A stretch of 33,995 bases of DNA, from the NCBI GenBank assembly GCA_021793275.1, contig JAJYTC010000031.1, positions 1-33,995 of the forward strand, read 5' to 3'. The translations under genes were made by a program, and so were the position numbers. The stretch comes from Deltaproteobacteria bacterium. Its GTDB lineage: Bacteria > Desulfobacterota > Syntrophobacteria > Syntrophobacterales > Syntrophobacteraceae. The notes under the pieces are model-generated. The model worked only from the letters and a program-made list of their open reading frames with translations. It was not told the origin of the DNA and searched no databases. Of this stretch, positions 1-6,702 are shown piece after piece (position 1 is the stretch's first letter; each line of letters opens with the position of its first letter).

Positions 1-597
1 TCCTGGAATATCCCGTGCAACTTCCATGTGGCCGCTTCATTCGCGGTCGGCTTAAACGACGGCACCACGTCGCCTGGGGACAGTCTTGCTGCGCAGACTC
101 AAATCTACGGTCAGCAGTTGCTTAGCAGGGACGGAAAGAATCTCTACGCCTGGTCGAGCAGCGAGAGTTACCAGTTCACGCCTGATATCGGTATAAGCTG
201 GCTGTACGGCGGCTGGAACATCAGTGCCGAATTTATGTACACCTTCTGGACCAAGGACAATCCCAGCGACATCCAGAACGGCAACCAGTTGGCGATGGAT
301 TACACCCTTACGTATACAGTCAACAAGTGGACGTTCGGTCTTGGCGCTGAAGGCCAGGCGCAGACCAACAACGACAAGGGCAACGTCCTTGTGGACGGTG
401 TACCGGTATACGGCTCGATCCCCAACACTATGAATGAGAACTGGACCGCAGGCCCGATCGTCGGCTACAATTTTGGCCCCTGCAGCTTGCTGTTCACTTA
501 CAACTTCCAGCTCATGACGAAGAACGACGTTGGCGGCGACTGGGCTATGATGCGCCTCGTGGTTCCTCTCGGAAATCCGTACGATTGGTACAAATAG
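1..597 (+). CDS. Outer-membrane beta-barrel protein, phenol_MetA_deg/transporter family (3' part only)
   Basis: The reading frame is open from base 1 and stops with TAG at 595-597, so only the last 198 codons are present and the start lies outside the window. The visible part is built of alternating aromatic/polar strands separated by Asn/Asp/Gly-rich turns, for example around WLYGGWNISAEFMYTFW, and ends in a barrel-like terminal strand. This is the look of the phenol_MetA_deg (PF13557) family of Gram-negative outer-membrane barrels, often annotated simply as 'transporter'. The substrate cannot be read from the sequence. Two hairpins follow the stop, the second a clear intrinsic terminator, so this is the last gene of its transcript. 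The barrel nature is fairly safe; the family name is inferred from overall style. Confidence 0.7.
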   Translation, partial: SWNIPCNFHVAASFAVGLNDGTTSPGDSLAAQTQIYGQQLLSRDGKNLYAWSSSESYQFTPDIGISWLYGGWNISAEFMYTFWTKDNPSDIQNGNQLAMDYTLTYTVNKWTFGLGAEGQAQTNNDKGNVLVDGVPVYGSIPNTMNENWTAGPIVGYNFGPCSLLFTYNFQLMTKNDVGGDWAMMRLVVPLGNPYDWYK

Positions 598-626
598 AAA
601 ACTTTCATAGAAAGATTTAGACGGTG

Positions 627-645
627 CGCTCCCCTCCGGGGAGCG
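627..645 (+). other. Hairpin downstream of the barrel gene
   Basis: A perfect 8-bp stem, CGCTCCCC (627-634) with GGGGAGCG (638-645), closes a 3-base loop. No T-run follows, so by itself it is not an intrinsic terminator. It sits 30 bases after the stop codon and just ahead of a complete terminator, and may protect the 3' end of the mRNA. Confidence 0.6.
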
Positions 646-663
646 TAACCTGAAAGTTCTCGG

Positions 664-696
664 ATGCGCCGCTCTCAATGAGCGGCGCATTTTTTT
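664..696 (+). terminator. Intrinsic terminator
   Basis: ATGCGCCGCT (664-673) pairs perfectly with AGCGGCGCAT (681-690) across a 7-base loop and runs directly into TTTTTTT (690-696). This is a textbook rho-independent terminator for the outer-membrane barrel gene ending at 597. Confidence 0.9.
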
Positions 697-723
697 CGGC
701 CCGCATGAAAGTGCAGCTGATCC

Positions 724-766
724 TTAAAAATATTCCGACCCCCCGGGGTGATCCCTAGGGGGCCGG
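724..766 (-). terminator. Probable intrinsic terminator of the small secreted-protein gene
   Basis: Read on the minus strand, CCGGCCCCC (766-758) pairs with GGGGGTCGG (743-735), a 9-bp stem with one G-T wobble and a 14-base loop. It is followed by AATATTTTT. It lies about 70 bases beyond the stop codon of the minus-strand gene ending at 837. The T-run is interrupted by A bases, so it is weaker than the terminator at 664-696. Confidence 0.5.
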
Positions 767-836
767 CCTCTTTTCACTCAATTGCGCTGTCAGTCGGAAG
801 GTCTTCTTTTCTCCGCTGTTTCAGGTTACAGGTTCA

Positions 837-1082
837 TTACCCGGCTGCGGCACCGCCCATTGTGCCCATCGGAATAGGGGCGGCAGGCCCGTAGCTAAAA
901 GCGCCCTGGCAGGTAGCATTCAAGGGCGCCTGCACAGCGGGTTGGCAAGTACCCGGGCATGAGATGTGAGGCAGACATAAGCACTGGGCGTTTGCATTTA
1001 TAAAAGCGCCGCTCACGAGCACCAGCGCCAAGGCCAGCCCCAGAACGAGTTTCTTGTTCATTCTCATCTTCCTCATCATCAT
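837..1082 (-). CDS. Small secreted protein with Cys-rich mature part
   Basis: A protein of about 81 residues. The N-terminus is Met/Arg/Lys-rich and is followed by a hydrophobic stretch (roughly KKLVLGLALALVLVSGAFI) ending in a signal-peptidase-I-like NANAQ site, so the protein should be exported. The mature part is short, about 50 residues, with five cysteines in a CLCLPHISCPGTCQ-type cluster and one further on, and a Gly/Ala/Pro-rich tail. I recognise no family. The start is set by a very strong ribosome site, AGGAGGTGAT, ending 5 bases before the ATG at 1082; several in-frame ATGs follow immediately. A perfect -35 box lies about 100 bases upstream and a palindrome lies in the leader. The gene stands alone between terminators. 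Real on the strength of the signal peptide and ribosome site; function unknown. Confidence 0.7.
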   Translation of the reverse strand: MMMRKMRMNKKLVLGLALALVLVSGAFINANAQCLCLPHISCPGTCQPAVQAPLNATCQGAFSYGPAAPIPMGTMGGAAAG

Positions 1083-1112
1083 TATCACCTCCTACCTTGT
1101 TCGGGGTTCTAC

Positions 1113-1141
1113 AGCGCTTATACATAGCGTTCTTAAGCGCT
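1113..1141. repeat. 8-bp inverted repeat in the leader of the small secreted-protein gene
   Basis: AGCGCTTA (1113-1120) and TAAGCGCT (1134-1141) form a perfect inverted repeat with a 13-base spacer. It lies between the proposed promoter (1160-1188) and the ribosome site (about 1088-1092) of the minus-strand gene. It could therefore be an mRNA hairpin in the 5' leader or an operator. No protein that binds it is identified. Confidence 0.5.
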
Positions 1142-1159
1142 CCGAACTGTGTTAGCAAT

Positions 1160-1188
1160 AACTTAACTGCGCCATTTGCATATGTCAA
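1160..1188 (-). promoter_or_regulatory. Candidate sigma-70 promoter for the small secreted-protein gene
   Basis: On the minus strand a perfect TTGACA (1188-1183) is followed after 17 bases by TAAGTT (1165-1160), a weak -10. The predicted start point is near 1153, giving a leader of about 70 bases that contains the 1113-1141 palindrome. The -35 is strong and the -10 matches only 3 of 6, so this is plausible rather than certain. Confidence 0.4.
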
Positions 1189-1450
1189 CCGGGTGGGAAG
1201 TCCGCTATTATCGATAGGTTAAGGCGTATGGGGGAATCATTTAAATATTATTAACGATATCCGGATATTGAAATTGTTAAAAAGCCGCCTGGAAATAATT
1301 TGATTCATCCTTTGGAGGAGCACTTCGGAAACGTCTTGTTTTCGGCGATTAACACGGAATCCGGACTTCACTTGACAGAACCTGCCAGGTAACTAATTTT
1401 TATTGGGAAAACATAAAATGTGAATTTCTGATAATTGGAGTGATTATCGG
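1189..1450. other. Non-coding region, AT-rich
   Basis: With the adjoining leader this makes a gap of about 360 bases without a gene. The middle (1225-1300) is AT-rich. TTGACA at 1372-1377 followed after 16 bases by TAATTT (1394-1399) is a possible plus-strand promoter for the gene starting at 1451, with a poor -10. I see no RNA gene or repeat. Confidence 0.4.
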
Positions 1451-2161
1451 ATGGAAACCGCAGACAGATTGCCCGGGATAGATTTCAAAAAGTTTTTTAT
1501 CCGCCTTTACAGCGTGCTCAAATCGAAACGGGGCGAACTTATGGCCGTTGCCGTTTTTGGTTTTTTTATGGTGCAGGATTTTCGCGCCGTTTTCCGGCAC
1601 GCGAGGATAATGGTCCCTCTGAGCTTCCTGAACATCGTTGTGTTCCTCAATGGTTTGCTTGTGGCCGGATACTTTACCATGCTCGTTTGCATTTATCTGA
1701 GCAGGGGCGCGGCAGGCTCGACCACCAGGTCCTTACCTGCAAAGCTTGTTGCCCTGGTTGCGACCTTCATGCCGTTCACCTTCCCCGTGCTTAGCGGCGC
1801 TGCACCATCCGGCGTAATTATTCTGATGGTTTCAAGCCTGATACTTCTTTTGGGGATGATTTTCACACTCGTAGCTCTGGGCACTCTCGGAAGAAGTTTC
1901 AGCCTGATTCCGCAAACCAGGAAGCTGGTTACCGGCGGACCCTATCGCCTGGTGCGCCATCCCGTGTATGTGGGAGAAATCATAGGCGCGTTGGGGCTGG
2001 TGGTGTGGGCGGCGTCAATTCCAAAGTCCGTGGTCTTCGTACTCCTGGTTGGCTGTGAAGTCTATCGGGCGTTGCAGGAAGAGAAGCTTTTAGCGGAGGT
2101 TTTTCCGGAATACCGCGAATATGCTTCGAAGACAAGACGATTCATCCCTGGAATATTCTAG
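1451..2161 (+). CDS. Isoprenylcysteine carboxyl methyltransferase (ICMT)-family membrane protein
   Basis: A 236-residue integral membrane protein with about five hydrophobic segments. The C-terminal third carries the signature of the ICMT/phospholipid methyltransferase group (PF04140/PF04191): GPYRLVRHPVYVGEI, where the RHP..Y element contacts the cofactor, then a hydrophobic hairpin, and an EEKLLAEVFPEYREYASKTRRFIP ending. Family members transfer a methyl group from S-adenosylmethionine to small or lipid acceptors in the membrane; bacterial substrates are mostly unknown, so no specific reaction is claimed. The start ATG has GGAG 10 bases upstream. The gene stands alone, convergent with the kinase-like gene at 2202-3779 and only 40 bases from it, with no clear terminator between. 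Confidence 0.8.
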   Translation: METADRLPGIDFKKFFIRLYSVLKSKRGELMAVAVFGFFMVQDFRAVFRHARIMVPLSFLNIVVFLNGLLVAGYFTMLVCIYLSRGAAGSTTRSLPAKLVALVATFMPFTFPVLSGAAPSGVIILMVSSLILLLGMIFTLVALGTLGRSFSLIPQTRKLVTGGPYRLVRHPVYVGEIIGALGLVVWAASIPKSVVFVLLVGCEVYRALQEEKLLAEVFPEYREYASKTRRFIPGIF

Positions 2162-2201
2162 CCTGAGGTATAATTCGTTCCCGTCTGGAATGCATGTCGA
2201 T

Positions 2202-3779
2202 CTAAATTCCTAGTTTATCGAGGTATTTTTGATATAGATCGTCTCCGGCGCGGCTTACCGCTGTGGGGAAAGACTTTTCCAGGGCGAGCGATATCTGGGT
2301 GGCGCTCCGGAAACGTTTGATCGGGTCGCATGCGAGGCAACGCATTACAAGCTCGTTGAGCTCTTCAGGGATCTCGGATCTCCATACCCTTGGCGGTGTC
2401 GGATACTGTTCGCAATGTTGAATTTCATATTCCTCGAAAGAAGAAGCTTTGAACGCAGGGACGCCGGTCAGCATTTCATAGAGGAGTGTCCCGAAAAGAT
2501 AGATATCGGTAAAAACGGGAGGCCTTCTGCGGGCAAGATATACCCTGAACTGCTCGGGCGCCCTGTAGGAAAGGTGGACGAGCGGGAGTTCTCTCAGAGC
2601 GACCCTGGCGGGACTGGCCTTTTCTATCTCTTTCCACAGGCCTCCGTTGTATATTTTGAGATGCGGTTTTTCTCTGCCCAGAAGGATGCGCGAAGGACGC
2701 AGGTCCAGGTGGAAAAAGTTGCGTATTTTGCCGTCTGCGGCCATATGAAGGTGGAGATCGCCCAGGGCTTCGAGCACCTGGTAGCCAAGCTTTGCGGCAA
2801 GAGGAACCGGCATGCCCGATCCTTCGCAAAGCAGCTCGCCGAGTGAAAGGGGCAGGTGTTCGCGCACTACGAAGAAGTGTCCTTCAAAATTCGCCAGATC
2901 GTAAATCCGGACCAAATGGCGGGAATCGATTAACATCTGCCTTTTTGTCCACGCTGTGAGCCTTTCGACCGGCAGGGCGTCCGTGAGCCTTCCGGTCAGC
3001 GCCTGGCCGGCGAACTTCCTGCCGTTGCTCTGCTCCTGCAGCTCCACGATAAGAGAACTGGATCCGATATGCAGGAGGTCGGTCACTTTGTACGTGTGGA
3101 CGCAGCCGGATAGAGAGTTGCCTGTTTGGTCGGTCCAGGATGTCAACGTCCGTCCGAGAGCGGAGTCGGCCAAATAGGAGTTCAAAGAGAGGACCGACGG
3201 GTTGTTTAATTCAGATTTCGCGCGCAGCTCCACGCCTGTTTTAGCAGATGCTGACGCGCCGGCATGTTCTTTCTTCTGTTCCTGGGAGCATTTCGCGATT
3301 TTTGCCAGTATGCTTTTTTTCTGCTCTTCGCTAAGGCTTTGATCTGAATAGACGTACTGGTAGTAACCGAACGCTTCCTGCCATCTTTCCAGTTTCACGG
3401 AGCAGTCACCGCATAACTCCCGGCATTTGAGCGGTTCAAATCCCAGGTCGGCAGCCAGGCTTAACTCTTTGATGGCTTCCTCCCAGAACTGCCCGTCAAT
3501 GAGCGCCAAACCGTAGTTATAGAGCTGGACCGGATCCGTTGCCTTAAGCTCATCGAAGGAAACTGCCCCCTCGTCGGATTGAGTTCCCAGGCTGTTAAGC
3601 AGTGATTCGGCGTATGAGCGTATCTCTTCTTTCGCAGCGTGAGGGAAGTCTTCCGCCTCGATTTCGCCAAGTATCGCCTTTATGATCTCGGCAGTCCCAT
3701 CCGCCAGGCCCTGCTCCATGTAGAGGCGCGCTTCGGTCAATCGAACAAAGAATTCTTTTACAAGTTGCTCGGGCGGCAT
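2202..3779 (-). CDS. TPR protein fused to a degenerate Ser/Thr protein kinase domain (predicted pseudokinase)
   Basis: 525 residues. Residues about 1-170 are helical with TPR-like units (for example LYNYGLALIDGQFWEEAIKELSLAADLG at 87-114). After a polar linker, residues about 230-505 follow the eukaryotic-like kinase fold. HLDLRPSRIL (357-366) corresponds to the catalytic loop, YRAPEQ (405-410) to the APE motif, FTDIYLFGTLLYEMLTG (423-439) to helix F, and CDPIKRF (484-490) contains the conserved late Arg. Three catalytic positions are lost: the beta-3 Lys is Gln259, the metal-binding Asn of the catalytic loop is Arg364, and the DFG Asp is Asn378 (YNGG). The glycine loop is IGSSSL. I therefore infer little or no phosphotransfer, and a scaffold or nucleotide-sensing role. 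AGAGGTGAT 6 bases before the ATG fixes the start. It is the last gene of the roadblock/MglA operon, 42 bases after the preceding gene. Confidence 0.8.
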   Translation of the reverse strand: MPPEQLVKEFFVRLTEARLYMEQGLADGTAEIIKAILGEIEAEDFPHAAKEEIRSYAESLLNSLGTQSDEGAVSFDELKATDPVQLYNYGLALIDGQFWEEAIKELSLAADLGFEPLKCRELCGDCSVKLERWQEAFGYYQYVYSDQSLSEEQKKSILAKIAKCSQEQKKEHAGASASAKTGVELRAKSELNNPSVLSLNSYLADSALGRTLTSWTDQTGNSLSGCVHTYKVTDLLHIGSSSLIVELQEQSNGRKFAGQALTGRLTDALPVERLTAWTKRQMLIDSRHLVRIYDLANFEGHFFVVREHLPLSLGELLCEGSGMPVPLAAKLGYQVLEALGDLHLHMAADGKIRNFFHLDLRPSRILLGREKPHLKIYNGGLWKEIEKASPARVALRELPLVHLSYRAPEQFRVYLARRRPPVFTDIYLFGTLLYEMLTGVPAFKASSFEEYEIQHCEQYPTPPRVWRSEIPEELNELVMRCLACDPIKRFRSATQISLALEKSFPTAVSRAGDDLYQKYLDKLGI

Positions 3780-3821
3780 TTATCACCTCTGCCGATGTCT
3801 GTGGAATCCGACATCAAGCGC

Positions 3822-5207
3822 TCAGTCCTTTTGTTGAATTGTCGCAGAGCCGGGTGGTGAGCTCCGCAAGCTGCGCAGATCGAATAACGGGACCTCGACA
3901 CGCGAGACGATTTTAAAGAAGAGGGACTCCTCAGCCGGGGACTCGTCGGCGATTTCTGCGTCTGAAATGAAACTTAGAGCATCGCAGAAAATAATCCTGT
4001 GTGTTTGGTCGTCGGCGGCCAGAACAGCTATCGGCCCGGTCGCGTCGGCGTGCCCGGCAAGATCGAACCCAAGCGGTTCGAACTTGTAAGACCTGAGTTC
4101 TTTTGGATGCAGTTCCGCCCATTGGCCCAGGACTCCGCTCTTTACTCCGCGAAAAAGAGGCTTGAAATCGGAAAGAGTCGCATATCCGCGCTTAAAAACT
4201 CTGCGGCCAATCCTGCGCGTTGAGCGCGCAGCCTTGAGCACGCAGGATGCCGGCAAGGCAAAACATTTTCCGTCCGTAACAAGCAGGCAGGCGTCCGCAT
4301 GCCGAATGCCGCGCAGCACCGGATCGCTCTTTTCGCCCGGTTCGGGAGAAGAGGCAACGGCCTGCGCAGTATCCTCTTTTTGTGCCCGAAGAGGTGTTTT
4401 GTCATCGGAGCGATCCGGGACAGTCGTCGATAGGGCCGAAAGCGAAATGTCGGGTTGAGACAGGATGCCGGTGGAAGCTGACGACGTTCCAGTCGGCGGG
4501 GCGCCGGACAAATCGGGGCTTGCGCTTCCCGCCTTTGCCGCGAGAGCCTTCTGCCGCAGGTCCTGAAACTTTTCTACCAGCTCTTTTAACCTTTGTTTCT
4601 CACTCGGTCCCGACTTTCCCTCTATGAGAAGCATGTGCGCAAGCAGTCCCTGGGAATCGCGAATGAGTTGAACGAGTTTGGTGTTTACCGCATTGGGCCT
4701 GTTGAGGAGCCGTTTGAGAATGACCTCCATAATTTTAAATACCGACTTTGCATCCGGGGAATGCGATGCCATTGGCTCAAGTCGCTGGAGGGCGTCGATA
4801 AATTTTTTCAGGTTTTCCCTGGAAAAGTCCCAGTCGAGACTAAGGTATGCGGCATTGAATTGTTCAATCAGTCCTGGCAGCCCGGTGCTCGGAGCGCCAG
4901 GTTCCGAGGAAGTCGATAATCCGGAGAAAAGGTCCGAGTGGCGGGAAGGGACAAAGAGTTTGTCTATCTCCCTGTCTATCTCGATCTGAACGGCGTCGAG
5001 ATTGAGGGGCGCTCCCGGACTCTCCGAGGGCTCGCCTTTCTGTGGATGAGGGTCTTGCCCGGCATTAGCGGCGGCAACCGGATCTCCCTCGGCCCTCCGA
5101 ATGACCGGAACGAACAGGGAGTCGATTCCCTTGTCGATTTCCAGTTCCAGGGTCTTGAGATCCTCTTTCGCCCATGTTTCTGGTTTGGGGGCTTCTTTTT
5201 GAGGCAT
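3822..5207 (-). CDS. Hypothetical signalling protein: two copies of an E-I-D-x-x-I-D-x-LFVP motif, CheW-like C-terminus
   Basis: 461 residues, no family confidently recognised. The N-terminal 100 residues carry one 15-residue motif twice, at 20-34 (LELEIDKGIDSLFVP) and 73-87 (VQIEIDREIDKLFVP), separated by Pro/Gly/Ala-rich sequence. This looks like a repeated docking peptide. Residues about 110-230 are helical; about 230-300 is a low-complexity Ser/Thr/Pro linker. The C-terminal part from about 302 (ACLLVTDGKCFALPASCVLKA) to about 440 has the beta-strand spacing of a CheW-like domain, a protein-interaction fold; this is a resemblance only. GAGG lies 8 bases before the ATG. It sits 73 bases after the MglA gene and 42 bases before the pseudokinase gene, all on one strand, so it probably works with them. 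Confidence 0.65.
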   Translation of the reverse strand: MPQKEAPKPETWAKEDLKTLELEIDKGIDSLFVPVIRRAEGDPVAAANAGQDPHPQKGEPSESPGAPLNLDAVQIEIDREIDKLFVPSRHSDLFSGLSTSSEPGAPSTGLPGLIEQFNAAYLSLDWDFSRENLKKFIDALQRLEPMASHSPDAKSVFKIMEVILKRLLNRPNAVNTKLVQLIRDSQGLLAHMLLIEGKSGPSEKQRLKELVEKFQDLRQKALAAKAGSASPDLSGAPPTGTSSASTGILSQPDISLSALSTTVPDRSDDKTPLRAQKEDTAQAVASSPEPGEKSDPVLRGIRHADACLLVTDGKCFALPASCVLKAARSTRRIGRRVFKRGYATLSDFKPLFRGVKSGVLGQWAELHPKELRSYKFEPLGFDLAGHADATGPIAVLAADDQTHRIIFCDALSFISDAEIADESPAEESLFFKIVSRVEVPLFDLRSLRSSPPGSATIQQKD

Positions 5208-5280
5208 GAACCCTTCCTCTTAAACCGGATTTTGTTACAAAAACCTGATGAATGCCTGCTTCGACAGACTCCCTGGGGTG

Positions 5281-5901
5281 TCAGCAGGTAATCTGGCCGC
5301 CGACTTTGCGTATAACGCTCTTTACGGTCCGCTTGCTTATCTCACGCAGAGTTTCGTAGACGCCGTCTCCATTGGCTGCGCTGGCTTCGAAAAAGGGGAC
5401 GTTCAACCCTTCGTTCAGATCGGATTCAAGTTCGGCTACGGGGAGAAGAGGGATGTTCGACTCCATCAGATCACGTTTGTTATATTGCAGCACAAGCGGC
5501 ACCTGCCCGACAGAGAGCCCTTCGTCGCTCAGGTTTTCAACGAGGTTTTGCAGGCTTTCGATATTCTTGTTCTTCTGGACTTTGAGCGAGTCGGCCACGA
5601 AAACAATGCCGTCAACTCCCCTGAGCACAAGTTTCCTGGTGGCGTTGTACATGACCTGCCCGGGAACGGTGTAGAGCTGGATGCGAATGGTCATGTGCAT
5701 TACCTTGCCGATATTGAGGGGCAGGAAGTCGAAAAACAGCGTTCTGTCTCCCTTCGTGTCGATGGTCACCATCTTACCGCAAACCTGTTTGGACATAGAC
5801 TCGTGTACATAGAGCAGATTCGTGGTCTTACCCCCTCGGCCCGGTCCATAATAGACTATTTTAGCCTGGATTTCGTTTTTGCTCAAATCTATGAACGCCA
5901 C
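5281..5901 (-). CDS. mglA: MglA-type Ras-like small GTPase
   Basis: 206 residues, the usual MglA length. The N-terminus (AFIDLSKNEIQAKIVYYGPG) matches the family. The P-loop is GPGRGGKTT (19-27; Lys25, Thr26), the switch II signature TVPGQ is at 78-82 with Gln82, the guanine-specificity motif NKRD is at 141-144 and the SAANGDG motif at 174-180, so GTP binding and hydrolysis should be intact. MglA GTPases set cell polarity or act as switches in motility and other processes, with a roadblock protein as GTPase activator. The start is a GTG at 5901, supported by AAGGAG 7 bases upstream. It overlaps the end of the roadblock gene by 13 bases, pointing to translational coupling. Whether this copy has anything to do with motility is unknown; no motility gene is near. 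Confidence 0.93.
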   Translation of the reverse strand: MAFIDLSKNEIQAKIVYYGPGRGGKTTNLLYVHESMSKQVCGKMVTIDTKGDRTLFFDFLPLNIGKVMHMTIRIQLYTVPGQVMYNATRKLVLRGVDGIVFVADSLKVQKNKNIESLQNLVENLSDEGLSVGQVPLVLQYNKRDLMESNIPLLPVAELESDLNEGLNVPFFEASAANGDGVYETLREISKRTVKSVIRKVGGQITC

Positions 5902-6305
5902 GGACCCGCTCCTTTGCGCTCTCCGAATACTGCCGACATTTCATTTATAGCGCTGCCAAGCTTTAGTCGGATAAGGCCCAGCGAAACATTGTCATTGAAG
6001 AGCGTTATGATGAGATAGTCCTTGGCAAGGCGGCTGAAATGCACATTCCGCCTGCCTCCCTTGTGGTACAACAGGGCGAAGTCCTCCTCTCCTATGAGCC
6101 TTGCTATCTCGGCGGTAGCCGCAAAATTTGCCGCCGAAACCGCCGCCAGCGAGAAGATGTCCTCCATTTCCAACGAACCGCGCTCCAGGATCAAATTACC
6201 TGAAAGATCAGTCAGGACGACATGTTCGGCGCCTGAATCAAGGAGCTGGTCCGATATGATCTCCTCGAGTTTCCCGATGTCATTTTTTGTAAGTATCAGA
6301 CTCAT
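5889..6305 (-). CDS. Roadblock/LC7-domain protein, MglB-like GTPase partner
   Basis: 138 residues, almost all a single roadblock/LC7 domain: a first helix (DIGKLEEIISDQLLDSGAEHVVLTDLSGNLI), a central helix with FSLAAVSAANFAATAEIARLIG, strands containing FALLYHKGGRRNVHFSRLAKDYLIITLF, and a last helix. Roadblock proteins such as MglB dimerise and stimulate the GTPase activity of MglA partners. Its gene is first in the four-gene minus-strand operon and overlaps the MglA start by 13 bases, the common arrangement for a cognate pair. GGAG lies 11 bases before the ATG. Which roadblock subfamily it belongs to (MglB itself or another) cannot be settled by reading, so no symbol is given. Confidence 0.88.
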   Translation of the reverse strand: MSLILTKNDIGKLEEIISDQLLDSGAEHVVLTDLSGNLILERGSLEMEDIFSLAAVSAANFAATAEIARLIGEEDFALLYHKGGRRNVHFSRLAKDYLIITLFNDNVSLGLIRLKLGSAINEMSAVFGERKGAGPWRS

Positions 6306-6496
6306 TGTCAGAAATTCTCCAAATGGTGGAACCGCGTGTGAAAGTATGTATGCAAGATTTGTGCAGGGGAGTCCAAATTTCGATGGCGTTCTGCAAGGGG
6401 AGTGAAGAGCTGTGTTGAATAGAGGATCAGCGGCAGAATGTGTTTGGTCCCGCGCGCCGAGATCGCCAGTGAGCTCATTCGCTGAATGGTCCGTAT

Positions 6497-6527
6497 GCTG
6501 TTTCCACTGTTAAAACAGCGTTTTTTT
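6497..6527 (+). terminator. Terminator-like hairpin with T-run, without an upstream plus-strand gene
   Basis: GCTGTTT (6497-6503) pairs perfectly with AAACAGC (6513-6519) across a 9-base loop, followed by G and TTTTTTT (6521-6527). In form this is a plus-strand intrinsic terminator, but no plus-strand gene lies upstream. It may stop antisense transcription into or out of the roadblock/MglA operon. The half-site AACAGC is the same as in the array at 6588-6651, so it may instead be part of a binding region. Confidence 0.45.
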
Positions 6528-6587
6528 ATTTTTCTTTTTTGATATCAGACTGATTTAATTGATATTTCAGGATTTAGAGGTCAAAAA

Positions 6588-6651
6588 TAACAGCGAATAA
6601 CAGCATTAAATAACAGCCAGATAACAGCGGGGTAACAGCAGTGATAAGAGC
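6588..6651. repeat. Array of five TAACAGC units with 10-13 bp spacing
   Basis: TAACAGC occurs at 6588-6594, 6598-6604, 6611-6617, 6622-6628 and 6633-6639, and a variant TAAGAGC at 6645-6651. Start-to-start distances are 10, 13, 11, 11 and 12 bases, close to one DNA turn, so the units face one side of the helix. Two more half-sites in opposite orientations lie at 6497-6503 and 6513-6519. This could be an operator array or a decayed minisatellite. Confidence 0.65.
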
Positions 6652-6674
6652 GGTGAGCAGTGATGCAGTGAACC

Positions 6675-6702
6675 GTGATGCGTGAGGAGTGATGCGTGAG
6701 GA
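6675..6702. repeat. 14-bp tandem duplication
   Basis: GTGATGCGTGAGGA occurs twice without a gap (6675-6688 and 6689-6702), preceded by shorter GTGATG/CAGTGA echoes from 6640. It looks like a simple-sequence tract formed by slippage. Confidence 0.75.

Noticed and set aside
895-1188. 97-codon minus-strand frame overlapping the small secreted-protein gene
   Set aside because: It runs through the promoter and ribosome site of the better supported gene and has no signal or domain.
5248-6018. Plus-strand open frame (256 codons) across the MglA and roadblock genes
   Set aside because: Antisense to two well supported overlapping genes.
6588-6651. TAACAGC array as a CRISPR
   Set aside because: Units are 7 bases with 3-6 base gaps, far too short, and no cas gene is near.
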